From positions 1 to 53,366 of IMG/VR virus record IMGVR_UViG_3300025582_000056: a stretch of DNA of 53,366 nt. One strand, 5' to 3'. This stretch comes from a virus. A model generated the notes under the pieces. That model was not told the DNA's origin. It saw only the letters and a list, made by a program, of their open reading frames with translations, and ran no database searches. Positions 43,216-51,620 of this stretch are shown piece after piece. Made by a program: the position numbers and the translations under genes. The stretch's first letter is position 1; every line of letters starts with the position of its first letter.

Positions 43216-44535
43216 ATGCGAAAAATAACGACAATTAAACGGACAGTACTGCAGTCGGTACAGCGCAAGCGCGTGGCAGCCTATGCCCGCGTATCTTCCG
43301 GCAAAGACGCCATGCTACACTCCCTGTCCGCGCAGATCAGTTATTACAACAGTTATATTGGAAAACGCGGCGATTGGGAATTTTCCGGCATCTATGCTGA
43401 TGAGGCCATCACCGGCACAAAAGATACACGCCCTGAATTTCAGCGGCTGCTTGAAGATTGCCGTAGCAAAAAAATCGACATTGTCATCACCAAGTCCATA
43501 ACCCGTCTCGCCCGCAATACAGTGACGCTTCTTCAAACTGTCCGGGAATTGAAGTTGATAGGGATTGACGTCTACTTTGAAAAAGAAAACATCCATTCGC
43601 TCAGTACTGACGGAGAGTTCATGCTCACAATACTGGCTTCCTATGCGCAGGAAGAGAGCCGTTCGGTCAGCGAAAACCAGAAGTGGCGAATTCGCAAAAT
43701 GTTTGCAGAGGGGCGTCCAAACACCGGCAATATGCTCGGCTACCGGCTCTTTGACGGCAAGCTATACATTATCCCGGAGGAAACTGAAATAGTGAAAGAT
43801 ATATTCGACGACTACCTTTCCGGCATGGGGCCTAACGCCATCGTGAAAAAGCTGAATGACGCTGGTATATACACAAAAAGCGGCGCAGAATGGTGCAAAA
43901 GCACAATTCATAAAATGCTAAGAAATGAAAAATATTCTGGCGACTTGCTGCTGCAAAAAACTTTCAACATGGATCATCTCAGCAAGAAAAAACAGATTAA
44001 CCGTGGCGAATTACCAATGTATCAAGTAATAGATAGTCACGAAGCGATCATCGACAAAGTAACTTTTGCTAAAGTGCAGTTCGAGATTGAGCGTCGGGCG
44101 GTAAAATTTTGTTATAAACCCCAGCCGAAAAAGCAGTATCTATTTACCAGCTTAATCTGTTGTGGTCAGTGCGGCAAGCATTACCTCCGAAAACAGGCAA
44201 ACGCCGGAAGTAAATATATGAAACCAATTTGGATATGCGCAACCTTTAACTTCCGTGGCAAAAATAGTTGCCCGTCGCAGCAGATTCCCGAAAGCATTTT
44301 ACTTGAGAAAACGGCAGAAGTCCTTGGAACAACCGAGCTGGACATGGATCTGCTGAAAAAGAGCATTTCAAAAATACGGATACCCGAACACAACCGAATT
44401 GAGTATATCTTTATGGATGGCCGGAGTGTTGAAGTGATGTGGGAAAACCCGTCCCGTCGCGAAAGCTGGGATGAAGCCATGCGCCAAGCTGCACGAGAGC
44501 GCAAGTTATCAATTGACGAAAGGAGGCATAAGTAA
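43216..44535 (+). CDS. Large serine recombinase (first of two)
   Basis: 439 residues. The resolvase domain has the catalytic serine in VAAYARVSSGKDAMLHSLSA, followed by ITKSITRLARNTVTLLQ and YAQEESRSVSEN. A recombinase domain follows (IVKKLNDAGIYTKSGAEW) and then a zinc ribbon with C-x-x-C pairs (ICCGQCGKHYLRK, later ICATFNFRGKNSC). It cuts and rejoins att sites. A 9-codon leader frame with GGAGG (43,200-43,229) overlaps its start, so it may be translationally coupled. The second recombinase follows 4 bases downstream. Confidence 0.9.
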   Translation: MRKITTIKRTVLQSVQRKRVAAYARVSSGKDAMLHSLSAQISYYNSYIGKRGDWEFSGIYADEAITGTKDTRPEFQRLLEDCRSKKIDIVITKSITRLARNTVTLLQTVRELKLIGIDVYFEKENIHSLSTDGEFMLTILASYAQEESRSVSENQKWRIRKMFAEGRPNTGNMLGYRLFDGKLYIIPEETEIVKDIFDDYLSGMGPNAIVKKLNDAGIYTKSGAEWCKSTIHKMLRNEKYSGDLLLQKTFNMDHLSKKKQINRGELPMYQVIDSHEAIIDKVTFAKVQFEIERRAVKFCYKPQPKKQYLFTSLICCGQCGKHYLRKQANAGSKYMKPIWICATFNFRGKNSCPSQQIPESILLEKTAEVLGTTELDMDLLKKSISKIRIPEHNRIEYIFMDGRSVEVMWENPSRRESWDEAMRQAARERKLSIDERRHK

Positions 44536-44539
44536 CACC

Positions 44540-46144
44540 ATGCAGGATACAAGCAGAAAAATAAACGTCATCCAATCGCGTGTCAATCTTCCCTTTATAT
44601 CATTCGGCTCTGAATACCGAAAAAGGCGCGTTGCAGCCTATGCCCGCGTATCCACCGATTCGGACGAACAGCTTTCCAGCTATGAAGCACAGGTGGATTT
44701 TTACACACGACATATTAATAGCAACCCTGAGTGGGAATTTGTCATTGTCTACACCGATGAAGGCATCAGCGGTACTAATATGAAAAAGCGCGACGGCTTT
44801 AACCGTATGATCGCCGATGCGCTGGATGGGAAAATTGACCTAATTCTTACTAAATCCATAAGCCGCTTTGCCCGTAATACCGTGGATAGCCTTGTTACTG
44901 TCCGCAAGTTGAAGGAAAAAGGTGTCGAGATTTACTTTGAAAAGGAGAACATCTATACGCTGGACGCCAAGGGCGAAGTACTCATTACCATTATGAGCTC
45001 GCTCGCCCAGGAGGAAAGCCGCTCCATCAGCGAAAATGTCACCTGGGGCAAAAAGAAAAGCATGGAAGATGGCAAAATCTCACTCCCCTACAAACACTTC
45101 TTAGGCTACGAGAAAGGCAAAAACGACCTCCCAAAAATCGTGGAGGAAGAAGCTAAAATTGTTCGGCAGATCTACAGTCTTTTTCTGGAAGGTAAAACCT
45201 TCCGCAATATTACGCAGTATCTTACCGCTCAGGGCATTCCAACCCCCAGCGGCAAAAAACAGTGGAGCGTTAGTACTATTGCAAGCATTTTGAGCAACGA
45301 AAAATACAAAGGCGACGCACTGCTGCAGAAGACATATACGGTGGACTTTCTCAGCAAAACAATCAAGAAAAATGAAGGCGAGCTTCAGCAGTATTATATC
45401 GAGAACTCACACCCTGCCATCATTGACCCGGAAACCTTTGACCTGGTACAGAACGAAATCAAAAAAAGGCGGCCAAACAGGCGGCAGCTGAATAGCAACA
45501 GTCCCTTTGCTGCCAAGCTTATTTGCAGTGAGTGTGGCGGATATTATGGATCAAAGGTCTGGCATTCTAACAGCAAGTACCGCAATCAGATCTGGCAGTG
45601 CAATAGAAAATACAACGATGGTAAGTTCTGCGAAACACCTCATATACGCGAACATGAGTTAAAACCGGCCTTTATTCAGGCGGTTAATCAAATCTTAGGC
45701 GACAGGGATCGATATATTACCCACTTCGAGGAACTTCTGCCGCTTTTAGCCGACACCTCTGTACTAGAGAAAAGGCTAGAAGAACTCCAGAGCGAGCACG
45801 ACGCTATAATAAAGCGCATGTACAGCTGTGTAGAGGAGAATAAGCGCGAAATGCGGGATCAGGAGGAGTATAATCGCCGTTACTGCAAGATGGCTGAGGA
45901 GTTCAAGGAATCGGGAACCCAGTTGAATCAGATTAAAGATGAAATACTGGAACAGAGCGCCCGTAAAGAAAAAATCCATCGCTTTCTTGATGAACTGCGA
46001 CAGATGAATAATCTTGTAACTGAATTTGACGAGAATCTTTGGCACACCACCGTCGAACTGGTAACAGTACATCTGGACAAAACCTTGAGCTTTACATTCA
46101 GGGATGGTACAGAAATATCGGTAAAGGCAACAAAAGCCAAATAG
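44540..46144 (+). CDS. Large serine recombinase (second of two)
   Basis: 534 residues from ATG 44,540; AAAGGAGG lies at the end of the first recombinase gene. The catalytic serine is in VAAYARVSTDSDEQLSSYEA. Further landmarks are TDEGISGTNMKKRDGFNRMI, a recombinase domain, a zinc ribbon (LICSECGGYYGSKVW), and a C-terminal coiled coil (residues ~420-500) that in serine integrases controls direction. Paralogous to its neighbour but longer. Two tandem recombinases may act as a heteromeric pair. A terminator follows. Confidence 0.9.
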   Translation: MQDTSRKINVIQSRVNLPFISFGSEYRKRRVAAYARVSTDSDEQLSSYEAQVDFYTRHINSNPEWEFVIVYTDEGISGTNMKKRDGFNRMIADALDGKIDLILTKSISRFARNTVDSLVTVRKLKEKGVEIYFEKENIYTLDAKGEVLITIMSSLAQEESRSISENVTWGKKKSMEDGKISLPYKHFLGYEKGKNDLPKIVEEEAKIVRQIYSLFLEGKTFRNITQYLTAQGIPTPSGKKQWSVSTIASILSNEKYKGDALLQKTYTVDFLSKTIKKNEGELQQYYIENSHPAIIDPETFDLVQNEIKKRRPNRRQLNSNSPFAAKLICSECGGYYGSKVWHSNSKYRNQIWQCNRKYNDGKFCETPHIREHELKPAFIQAVNQILGDRDRYITHFEELLPLLADTSVLEKRLEELQSEHDAIIKRMYSCVEENKREMRDQEEYNRRYCKMAEEFKESGTQLNQIKDEILEQSARKEKIHRFLDELRQMNNLVTEFDENLWHTTVELVTVHLDKTLSFTFRDGTEISVKATKAK

Positions 46145-46176
46145 CGCGGAGCATTGCACTAGTACATTTATCATAG

Positions 46177-46205
46177 GCCTGTGGAGCAAATCCACAGGCT
46201 TTTTT
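46177..46205 (+). terminator. Terminator of the integrative-element operon
   Basis: Perfect stem GCCTGTGGA (46,177-46,185) with TCCACAGGC (46,191-46,199), loop GCAAA, then six T. A nearly identical copy lies at about 47,707-47,733. Confidence 0.85.
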
Positions 46206-46318
46206 CTTGCCCTGACTTATTCTGCACCAGTTGGTGCACCCGGCTGGTGCAGACTGGTGCAAAAAGTGCGTGCCGCAACAATCCCTGTTACTGAGATTGA
46301 GCCGTGCTTCAGATACTC
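46177..46318. repeat. Intergenic repeat, copy A
   Basis: Starts with the terminator hairpin, continues through GCCCTGACTTATTCTGCACC and a cluster of GGTGCA units, and ends in GCGTGCCGCAACAATCCCTG and GATTGAGCCGTG. The same order recurs in copy B (47,705-47,758 plus 49,208-49,326). It lies right after the second recombinase gene. Confidence 0.75.
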
Positions 46319-46521
46319 TTAACTGTCAAAGTCCAGTAACACATAACTCTTTTCTAAATCTTACCTCAATAAAGCTTCATTACACCCTAACATACACCCC
46401 CAAAAAAAAGAAGCAAATTACCCCTTGCAGAAAATTTATCACTATTTTCACCTATCTTTTAATTACAGATACTTTCAATGGTTCAATTGCGATACAGGGG
46501 CATTCGGCTTTGAATAATAAT

Positions 46522-47376
46522 TTAAATATACTTTGTATATATTAAACTTTCCTCATTAAACTTTACCTCAATATAAGGAACATTCTTCCCATACCTCATT
46601 CTAATTTTTACACTTTTTCTATCATCTTCTCCTACCAAAAAAACCACTCTATATTCTTTTTCGCCACAATACTTATGATGCTTAAAAAACAATGAATAGT
46701 GAATTATTTTATTAAAAATAACCGATTTAATCTCCTCTATTAATTCCAAATAATCAACGCTCTCTTCTTGGTGAATTAAATTCGTTAACAGTTCTGCATA
46801 AAATTCATTAATATCTTCTAATAATAGAGTCATTTGCAAACCCAAATCATATTTAACCTTGGCACAAAATGTAATTAAATCGTTAGATCCAATAATTTGA
46901 AACATATTTCTTATATCATTTTTGAATCCTAATATACCCCCATCATGCTTACAATAATGCTCTTTTAAGTAATCATTATCTGCGTCTTCAGATAACGACA
47001 ACAAAAAAAGACTCCCCCCACTAATCGGAGCTCCTGATTCGAATATTTTACATAACGCTTTAAGTGTTTTTATAATAGCTTCATAAACATAAAATTGTCC
47101 GTCAATTCCCATGTCATAATCTTCTCTTTGGTCTATTAAATATTTAATTACTCCCACTAATACAAATGACATATATTTAATTTCAGTAACATCATCAAGA
47201 TAATTACTATGAGTTACCCAAAAATTTTTGCTATTTAATATTCCCTCTATTCCATTTTTATCGGTATAATGAAATAATTTTAGATTTTCACTAACTTCCA
47301 GTTTCATTATAATCGGATTATTTCTATTGACTTCATAATATTTTAATTCCCTTAAATCTTTCAATTGCTGTTCCAT
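46522..47376 (-). CDS. DUF2971 family protein, possible defence gene
   Basis: 284 residues. LFHYTDKNGIEGILNSKNFW near the N-terminus, LFLLSLSEDADNDYLKEHY in the middle and EKEYRVVFLV near the C-terminus fit DUF2971. The family is often found in phage-defence islands and mobile elements; activity unknown. GGGGGAAG precedes the ATG. The gene is distinctly AT-rich compared with the element to its left and lies between two copies of an intergenic repeat, so it was probably acquired separately. Confidence 0.65.
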   Translation of the reverse strand: MEQQLKDLRELKYYEVNRNNPIIMKLEVSENLKLFHYTDKNGIEGILNSKNFWVTHSNYLDDVTEIKYMSFVLVGVIKYLIDQREDYDMGIDGQFYVYEAIIKTLKALCKIFESGAPISGGSLFLLSLSEDADNDYLKEHYCKHDGGILGFKNDIRNMFQIIGSNDLITFCAKVKYDLGLQMTLLLEDINEFYAELLTNLIHQEESVDYLELIEEIKSVIFNKIIHYSLFFKHHKYCGEKEYRVVFLVGEDDRKSVKIRMRYGKNVPYIEVKFNEESLIYTKYI

Positions 47377-47529
47377 TATTCTTCCCCCACGTTTTACTTT
47401 TTACAATTATTCTACAATTCCAAACAAAGCCCTGCAGATATTCTATTCAACTATATAAAACGAGGTTCCTGGCCTAAAGTCCGGGAACCCTTCTGTTTTT
47501 AACTCTTATGCTTTTAATTTGATTGACTA

Positions 47530-47703
47530 TCAAATGCTCGGTATCGGTTCAGGCCGTTTATACTCAACCTCATTGTCCTTGAACTTCCTCACAAACAAGG
47601 CCCTAATAGCATCAGTCATAATGAACGAATACCGCCAGGCCCGTTTTCTCTTTTTGCCTAGAATCGTTGCAACACCGTCCCGGTAATCATCCTTTATTAT
47701 GAG
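47530..47703 (-). pseudogene. C-terminal remnant of an unknown gene
   Basis: The leftward frame DDYRDGVATILGKKRKRAWR continues with YSFIMTDAIRALFVRKFKDN and stops at 47,530. No start or ribosome site is present, and its upstream end meets repeat copy B. It looks like the tail of a basic DNA-binding or transfer protein; family not recognised. A hairpin GGTTCCTGG/CCGGGAACC follows at about 47,463-47,489. Confidence 0.4.
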
Positions 47704-47704
47704 T

Positions 47705-47758
47705 CCTGTGGAGCAAATCCACAGGCTTTTTCTTGCCCTGACTTATTCTGCACCAGAT
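47705..47758. repeat. Intergenic repeat, copy B, left part
   Basis: CCTGTGGAGCAAATCCACAG, then GCCCTGACTTATTCTGCACC, nearly identical to 46,178-46,228. The repeat is cut by the IS3-family element at 47,766 and resumes at about 49,208. Confidence 0.75.
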
Positions 47759-47765
47759 GGTGAAG

Positions 47766-49144
47766 TGTACCCCATTCTGTATACACGCCTAACGGTGCAA
47801 CTAAATTTTTATAGATAAAACTAGCACAAAAGATTCTGTGCAATATTGGAAAGATTTAGGTCTATTCATCCCGATCCTTAATAGGATAGACGCCTGTCTG
47901 ACAATATTCGTAATACTCATTTGGGGATAGCTTTGCGATTTCCCATTGGTAACGGTCGTTATTATAATAGTCAATCCAATCATTAAGTACGGCAACAACA
48001 TCCCATGTGTGCGGCAGGAGGACAAATCAATTTCATCTTTCATATGCCCGAAGAAACTCTCTTGTGGTGAGTTATCCCAACAATTAGCCTTTCGAGACAT
48101 GGATTGCCTCAATTTCGCACTTTTTAGAATCTGCGCAAATCTGTAACTCTTGTAATGAGCTCCTTGATCGCTATTAATGAGCGTTTCTGTGTCTAGGGAT
48201 ATTCCATGGTCATGTAACAGGTTATTTATAGTTTCTAGCACGAAATCCTCTTCAAGAGTTTTACTAAGCGCAAAGGATAGAACCTGCCTAGTATAGGCGT
48301 CAATAATGGTGGATATGTAGCTTTTCATGCCACTCCCAAAAAATAAATAAGATATGTCCGTAAGGAGTACTTTGCGTGGCCCATGCTCACGGAATTCACG
48401 ATTTAATAAGTACGGTGCGGTTCGGCTTTCTTGTGACGCTCTCAGCATGCCACGGTAAGGATTTGCCTTGCGAATTGGGCATCTGAGCCCATATTTCTTC
48501 ATTAACCGACGAATCTTCTTAATATTCATTCATTCCAACGGTTGTTGGCGAAGCAAACGCATATAAATACTGCGAGCACCTTTGGCATAACCACGATAGT
48601 TGTATGCCTCAAGAATACGAGAAAAATCTTCTCTGTCATGCTGTTCTCGCCGCTCACGCTTTGTTTCAGCAGCTATATAGTGGTAATAGCCAGGACGTGA
48701 AACACCGGCGACATTGCATAACCAAGATAGATTTAAGAGAGTTTATCTTCAACGGTTTTAGCTTTGGAGAATTTGCTTTTATTAATGATTTGTTCGATTT
48801 TTCCATCAGCTGCTTCCCATTCTTTAAGAGCGTGCCATCTTAAGCTATACATACGCTTAGTGCCTAATACATTCGGATCAATGCCGGATTCTTTAAGAAT
48901 TGTTCGTGGTGTCTTGCCTTTAATATATTCTTCGCAGAAATGACGTTTAAAAGTTTGACTAAAAACTACTGAAGTGTCCGTAGTGCGTGCAACTTGCGGA
49001 TAATTTGATAATATTTCAATTTGTTCTTTTGTTAATTAACTAACTGCCATGAGAATTCTCCGTTATTTTTAGGCTCATTCTAACACGACAAGAACAGAGT
49101 AAGTAACATATTGCACCCATTCAGTGTATACAAAATGGGGTACA
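47766..49144 (-). mobile_element. Decayed IS3-family insertion sequence
   Basis: 1,379 bases with 21-bp terminal inverted repeats (47,766-47,786 and 49,124-49,144) starting TGTACCCCATT, one mismatch. OrfA (48,733-49,035) is a helix-turn-helix frame (SYPQVAR-like start; TPRTILKESGIDPNVL), but its ATG is followed by an in-frame stop after four codons. OrfB (47,801-48,529 and beyond) has the DDE integrase core: TDISYLFFGSGMKSYISTII, NSDQGAHYKSYRFAQIL and NCWDNSPQESFFGHMKDE. A stop splits its N-terminus (48,532), and a frameshift near 48,010 separates the last 50 residues (DWIDYYNNDRYQWEIAKLSP). Transposition by this copy is unlikely. It interrupts repeat copy B. Confidence 0.85.
47801..48529 (-). 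pseudogene. IS3-family transposase OrfB, broken
   Basis: DDE integrase domain with all three acidic residues visible: D in TDISYLF, D in NSDQG, E in PQESFFGHMKDE. The start lies after a stop codon that interrupts the real N-terminal part. After SSCRT the frame is wrong; the true C-terminus continues in the neighbouring frame as WDVVAVLNDWIDYYNNDRYQ and ends near 47,867. So the gene has at least one stop and one frameshift. Confidence 0.8.
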
Positions 49145-49205
49145 TGCACCTACGTGGTGTATACAGTTTGGGGTACACGCACCAATTGGTGTCTAAAATA
49201 CGGGG
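49124..49205. repeat. Three tandem degenerate copies of the IS end
   Basis: After the right IS end (49,124-49,144) two further similar segments follow: GTGTATACAGTTTGGGGTAC at about 49,152 and GTGTCTAAAATACGGGGTAC at about 49,187, each led in by a TGCACC or CACC motif. They look like solo IS ends left by repeated insertion or slippage. Confidence 0.6.
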
Positions 49206-49207
49206 TA

Positions 49208-49326
49208 CAGTTCATGGTGCACCCGGCTGGTGCAGGTTGGTGCAAGCTGGTGCAGACTGGTGCAAAGAGTGCGTGCCGCAACAATCCCTGTCACTCAGAT
49301 TGAGCCGTGTTTCAGATGCTTTTGAG
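49208..49326. repeat. Intergenic repeat, copy B, right part, with GGTGCA array
   Basis: GTGCACCCGGCTG is followed by three 10-base units (GTGCAGGTTG, GTGCAAGCTG, GTGCAGACTG), then the shared GCGTGCCGCAACAATCCCTG. Copy A has only one of the 10-base units, so the array has expanded or shrunk. Confidence 0.7.
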
Positions 49327-49351
49327 CCGTGCTCTCGTTTGAATACAACAA

Positions 49352-49374
49352 AAACCCCTTGAAATAAGGGGTTT
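49352..49374 (-). terminator. Terminator downstream of the tRNA-Pro 3' end
   Basis: Stem AAACCCCTT with AAGGGGTTT, 5-base loop, T-run on the leftward strand. It lies about 40 bases past the CCA end of the tRNA fragment, as expected for the original tRNA transcript end. Confidence 0.75.
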
Positions 49375-49413
49375 CCTAACCTCTGAGATTGTCTCATAGG
49401 TGACGTCTTAATC

Positions 49414-49463
49414 TGGTCGGAGCGACATGATTCGAACATGCGACCTCTACCACCCCAAGGTAG
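49414..49463 (-). tRNA. tRNA-Pro 3' fragment (attachment site)
   Basis: Leftward CTACC-TTGGGGT-GGTAG forms a perfect anticodon stem and loop with anticodon GGG. A T-arm with TTCGAAT and an acceptor 3' strand ending in CGACCA follow. The 5' half (D-arm and acceptor 5' strand) is absent: the bases beyond 49,464 do not fit a tRNA. This is the 3' tRNA segment duplicated by site-specific integration. The cut side faces right, so the integrated element lies at higher coordinates. Confidence 0.8.
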
Positions 49464-49722
49464 CGATTACGTTTAACGTAACATTAACATAAAACCGAGA
49501 ATACCGCTATTTGCTGACAGCCTACGTATAGTCCATTTTCTTGCTTATTTAGTAACGTTTAAATATATTTAAAAAGATTATTTATATAACTTAATCGGTC
49601 GGTAGGTATTTATGTAGGTATTGAGCAAAATAATCCTCATCGAAAAGCAGGAAAAGACCCATCAAACGTTGAATGCCTAAAGGGTTTTCATAAATAAAAT
49701 TTAAGAAGGAGGAAGAAATGGT

Positions 49723-50484
49723 ATGTATGCATTTATAGGTTTTCTTTCTATCATCGGTTTTTTGGTATGTGTCATATTATTAATCATGGCGAAGGTTAAA
49801 AAGAACGGTAAAGTAAAGAAGTGGGCAATAGGTGCTGGCACTTGTTTTGTAGTCTTTGTCATTGCCCTTATTCTTACGCCCGGATTAACTCCCGAACAAA
49901 TTGCTCAAGCAAAAAATGCTGATGAATTAAAAGTTAAACAGGTCGCCGCCGATAAGGTTATTACCGATGCTAAGGCCAAAGTTGATGCCGAAGCAAAGGA
50001 TAAGCAAGTAGCAGCGGATAAAGTTGTCGCAGATGCTAAGGCTAAAGTGGACGCCGAATTAAAAGCAAAACAAGATGCGGCAGATAAGGTTATTGCCGAT
50101 GCTAAAGCAGTTGAAGATAAAAAGATTGCTGACGCCAAGGCCGCAGCCGCAGTAGAGGCCGCAAAGCCAAAGCATATTGCATATAAGGAACTAGCCCGTA
50201 ACCCGGATACATATAATGGTACCAATGTAATCTTTACGGGTCAAGTTATTCAGGTTCAAGAGAGTGGCGATCTAGTTAATCTTCGAGTAAATGTTACTAA
50301 AAATACCTATGGGTACGAAGATACCGTGCTTATCCAGTATGATAAGAGCATAATCAGTGGCAGGGTGCTGGATGATGATGTTATAACTTTCTCTGGAATG
50401 TCTATGGGGTTATTAACCTATAAGACGGTCATGGGCGCAGAAATGACAATTCCTCAAGTGTTAGTAACTGCCATATCTCGTTAA
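49723..50484 (+). CDS. Membrane-anchored coiled-coil protein, probable lysogenic-conversion gene
   Basis: 253 residues. Two N-terminal hydrophobic helices (FLSIIGFLVCVILLIMAKV and WAIGAGTCFVVFVIALIL) are followed by an Ala/Lys-rich coiled coil (residues ~65-145) with near-repeats of ADKVIxDAKAKVDAE. The C-terminal ~95 residues are a beta-rich domain (NGTNVIFTGQVIQVQES). AAGGAGGAAG precedes the ATG. It is the first gene inside the prophage, on the strand opposite to its neighbours, as expected of a gene expressed in the lysogen. Function unknown. Confidence 0.65.
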   Translation: MYAFIGFLSIIGFLVCVILLIMAKVKKNGKVKKWAIGAGTCFVVFVIALILTPGLTPEQIAQAKNADELKVKQVAADKVITDAKAKVDAEAKDKQVAADKVVADAKAKVDAELKAKQDAADKVIADAKAVEDKKIADAKAAAAVEAAKPKHIAYKELARNPDTYNGTNVIFTGQVIQVQESGDLVNLRVNVTKNTYGYEDTVLIQYDKSIISGRVLDDDVITFSGMSMGLLTYKTVMGAEMTIPQVLVTAISR

Positions 50485-50504
50485 TAACGATAGAAGCATA
50501 ACGT

Positions 50505-50536
50505 AAAAAGCCCCCGGCACAACCGAGGGCTTTTAT
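50505..50536. terminator. Bidirectional terminator
   Basis: AAAAGCCC with GGGCTTTT and further internal pairs around CACAA, flanked by A- and T-runs. It sits between the converging genes ending at 50,484 and 50,537. Confidence 0.8.
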
Positions 50537-50995
50537 TTATTGGTTTAAACTATCCAGCAAGGCCGTGATCGCCTTATCGACGGTCCTTGCCATCGGAATA
50601 CCAGTCTCAGCGGAATGTTTTCTCAGTCTAGCCATAATCTCGATATCCAGCGTAAGGCCAACCCGTTCACGCGTTGTCAGATCAGAGGTGGCTTCCTCCT
50701 GCACTCCAAACTCAGCTTCATACTCATCGACCGCGAGACGTTCTTCTGCCCACTCCTGGGCCTCTGTGGCTGTCATGGGTATTAGTTCCTTGCTTCCGCT
50801 GGTGGAGTTGCCATGACTCACGGAGTACTTGCTCAACGGACCTCCCTCGCCGACTAGGAAATATGCTCCCTTGGTGTTTTTGTAAAGGTCCTCTTCGCAG
50901 GATCTAAGGTCGTTGCCGTATACTCCATTGTCCCAGTTGCCGATTTTCTTGGATGTCTCCGTGTTGTAGGTGCGACCGTTGATTACTTTTCTCAT
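50537..50995 (-). CDS. Small prophage protein with ribbon-helix-helix-like C-terminus
   Basis: 152 residues from ATG 50,995 (GAAAGGAAG upstream); the frame's upstream extension overlaps the gene at 51,051 and is not used. The N-terminal half has a compact basic-aromatic domain (RKVINGRTYNTETSKKIGNW). The C-terminal ~45 residues (RERVGLTLDIEIMARLRKHS) resemble a ribbon-helix-helix DNA-binding unit. A repeated hairpin lies just before its ribosome site. Probably a regulator in the lysogen. Confidence 0.6.
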   Translation of the reverse strand: MRKVINGRTYNTETSKKIGNWDNGVYGNDLRSCEEDLYKNTKGAYFLVGEGGPLSKYSVSHGNSTSGSKELIPMTATEAQEWAEERLAVDEYEAEFGVQEEATSDLTTRERVGLTLDIEIMARLRKHSAETGIPMARTVDKAITALLDSLNQ

Positions 50996-51015
50996 TTTTA
51001 AAACTTCCTTTCGTT

Positions 51016-51039
51016 GCCGGGTATTTTGGCTCCCGGCTG
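51016..51039 (-). repeat. Leader hairpin repeat, copy 1
   Basis: GCCGGG pairs with CCCGGC, just upstream of the ribosome site of the 50,537 gene. The 22 bases 51,018-51,039 are identical to 51,213-51,234. Confidence 0.7.
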
Positions 51040-51050
51040 GCCTTTTAGAG

Positions 51051-51194
51051 TTATTCTTCGTGGTATCCTTTTGTTTCGCCTGTAAGTTTAAATAGCTCAT
51101 TACGATACCATTCAATATCCCTACCACCGATAGGAACCATTCCGTTGTTATGTGTCCAGATTGCGTTCTTTAATTGCTCGACTGTTAATTGCAT
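51051..51194 (-). CDS. 47-residue prophage protein
   Basis: ATG 51,194 with GGAGGAAACC upstream opens a 47-residue frame: LTVEQLKNAIWTHNNGMVPI, then DIEWYRNELFKLTGETKG. It is helical and soluble. The strong ribosome site and the same leader hairpin as its neighbour support a real gene. No family recognised. Confidence 0.65.
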   Translation of the reverse strand: MQLTVEQLKNAIWTHNNGMVPIGGRDIEWYRNELFKLTGETKGYHEE

Positions 51195-51210
51195 GTTGGT
51201 TTCCTCCTCT

Positions 51211-51234
51211 GTCGGGTATTTTGGCTCCCGGCTG
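51211..51234 (-). repeat. Leader hairpin repeat, copy 2
   Basis: Same 22-base sequence as at 51,018-51,039, placed just before the GGAGG of the 47-residue gene. The outer stem has one G-T wobble (GTCGGG/CCCGGC). Confidence 0.7.
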
Positions 51235-51243
51235 ACCTTGGGT

Positions 51244-51513
51244 TTATGCTTTAATTTCTGTATACTCTAACATTTTGGAGAGATTAAGAGGACCATATTT
51301 CTTAGCAGTTTGTTCCTTGTAAATATCTCCGTAGTTGTCATAAAGCGTTTCCCCTAAATCTTGGCTATTCATGGTTGCTTTATAAGTTCTGCCGTTTTGG
51401 GCAATGTAGGTAATGTTACCAAGGCTGCCACCTGTAAAAGTTTCTTCCCGATCATACCGAATGGTCTTCGCGTCAACCACCTTCTTAAGATAAGCTAAAA
51501 CGTTCTTTGTCAT
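51244..51513 (-). CDS. Small prophage protein, unknown
   Basis: 89 residues from ATG 51,513 (GGAGGAAAACC upstream). A likely beta-hairpin segment (SLGNITYIAQNGRTYKATMN) lies between two helices. It is the first of three leftward small genes placed between the lysis cassette and the attachment site. No family recognised. Confidence 0.6.
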   Translation of the reverse strand: MTKNVLAYLKKVVDAKTIRYDREETFTGGSLGNITYIAQNGRTYKATMNSQDLGETLYDNYGDIYKEQTAKKYGPLNLSKMLEYTEIKA

Positions 51514-51620
51514 GGTTTTCCTCCCCCTCAACTTCTTATTACCTTATTATACATCAGTTGATACATAATGTCAAACAATATCAAGGGTTTATCAAAAGAA
51601 TATTACGACATATAACGACA

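Larger units (their letters stand above)
31911..46144 (+). mobile_element. Integrative/mobilisable element segment
   Basis: A nearly unbroken rightward run of about 18 genes, with many stop-start overlaps, contains a coupling-type ATPase, a replication-relaxation protein, MT-A70 methylase, amidoligase and relatives, DUF5049, DUF4314, and two serine recombinases at its right end. This set is typical of clostridial ICEs. No relaxase, VirB4 or full mating-pore set is seen, so the segment may be a mobilisable or remnant element. Its left boundary is not defined. Confidence 0.6.

Noticed and set aside
49212-49439. 75-residue leftward frame over the GGTGCA array and tRNA end
   Set aside because: It runs through a terminator and a tRNA fragment; non-coding explanations fit better.
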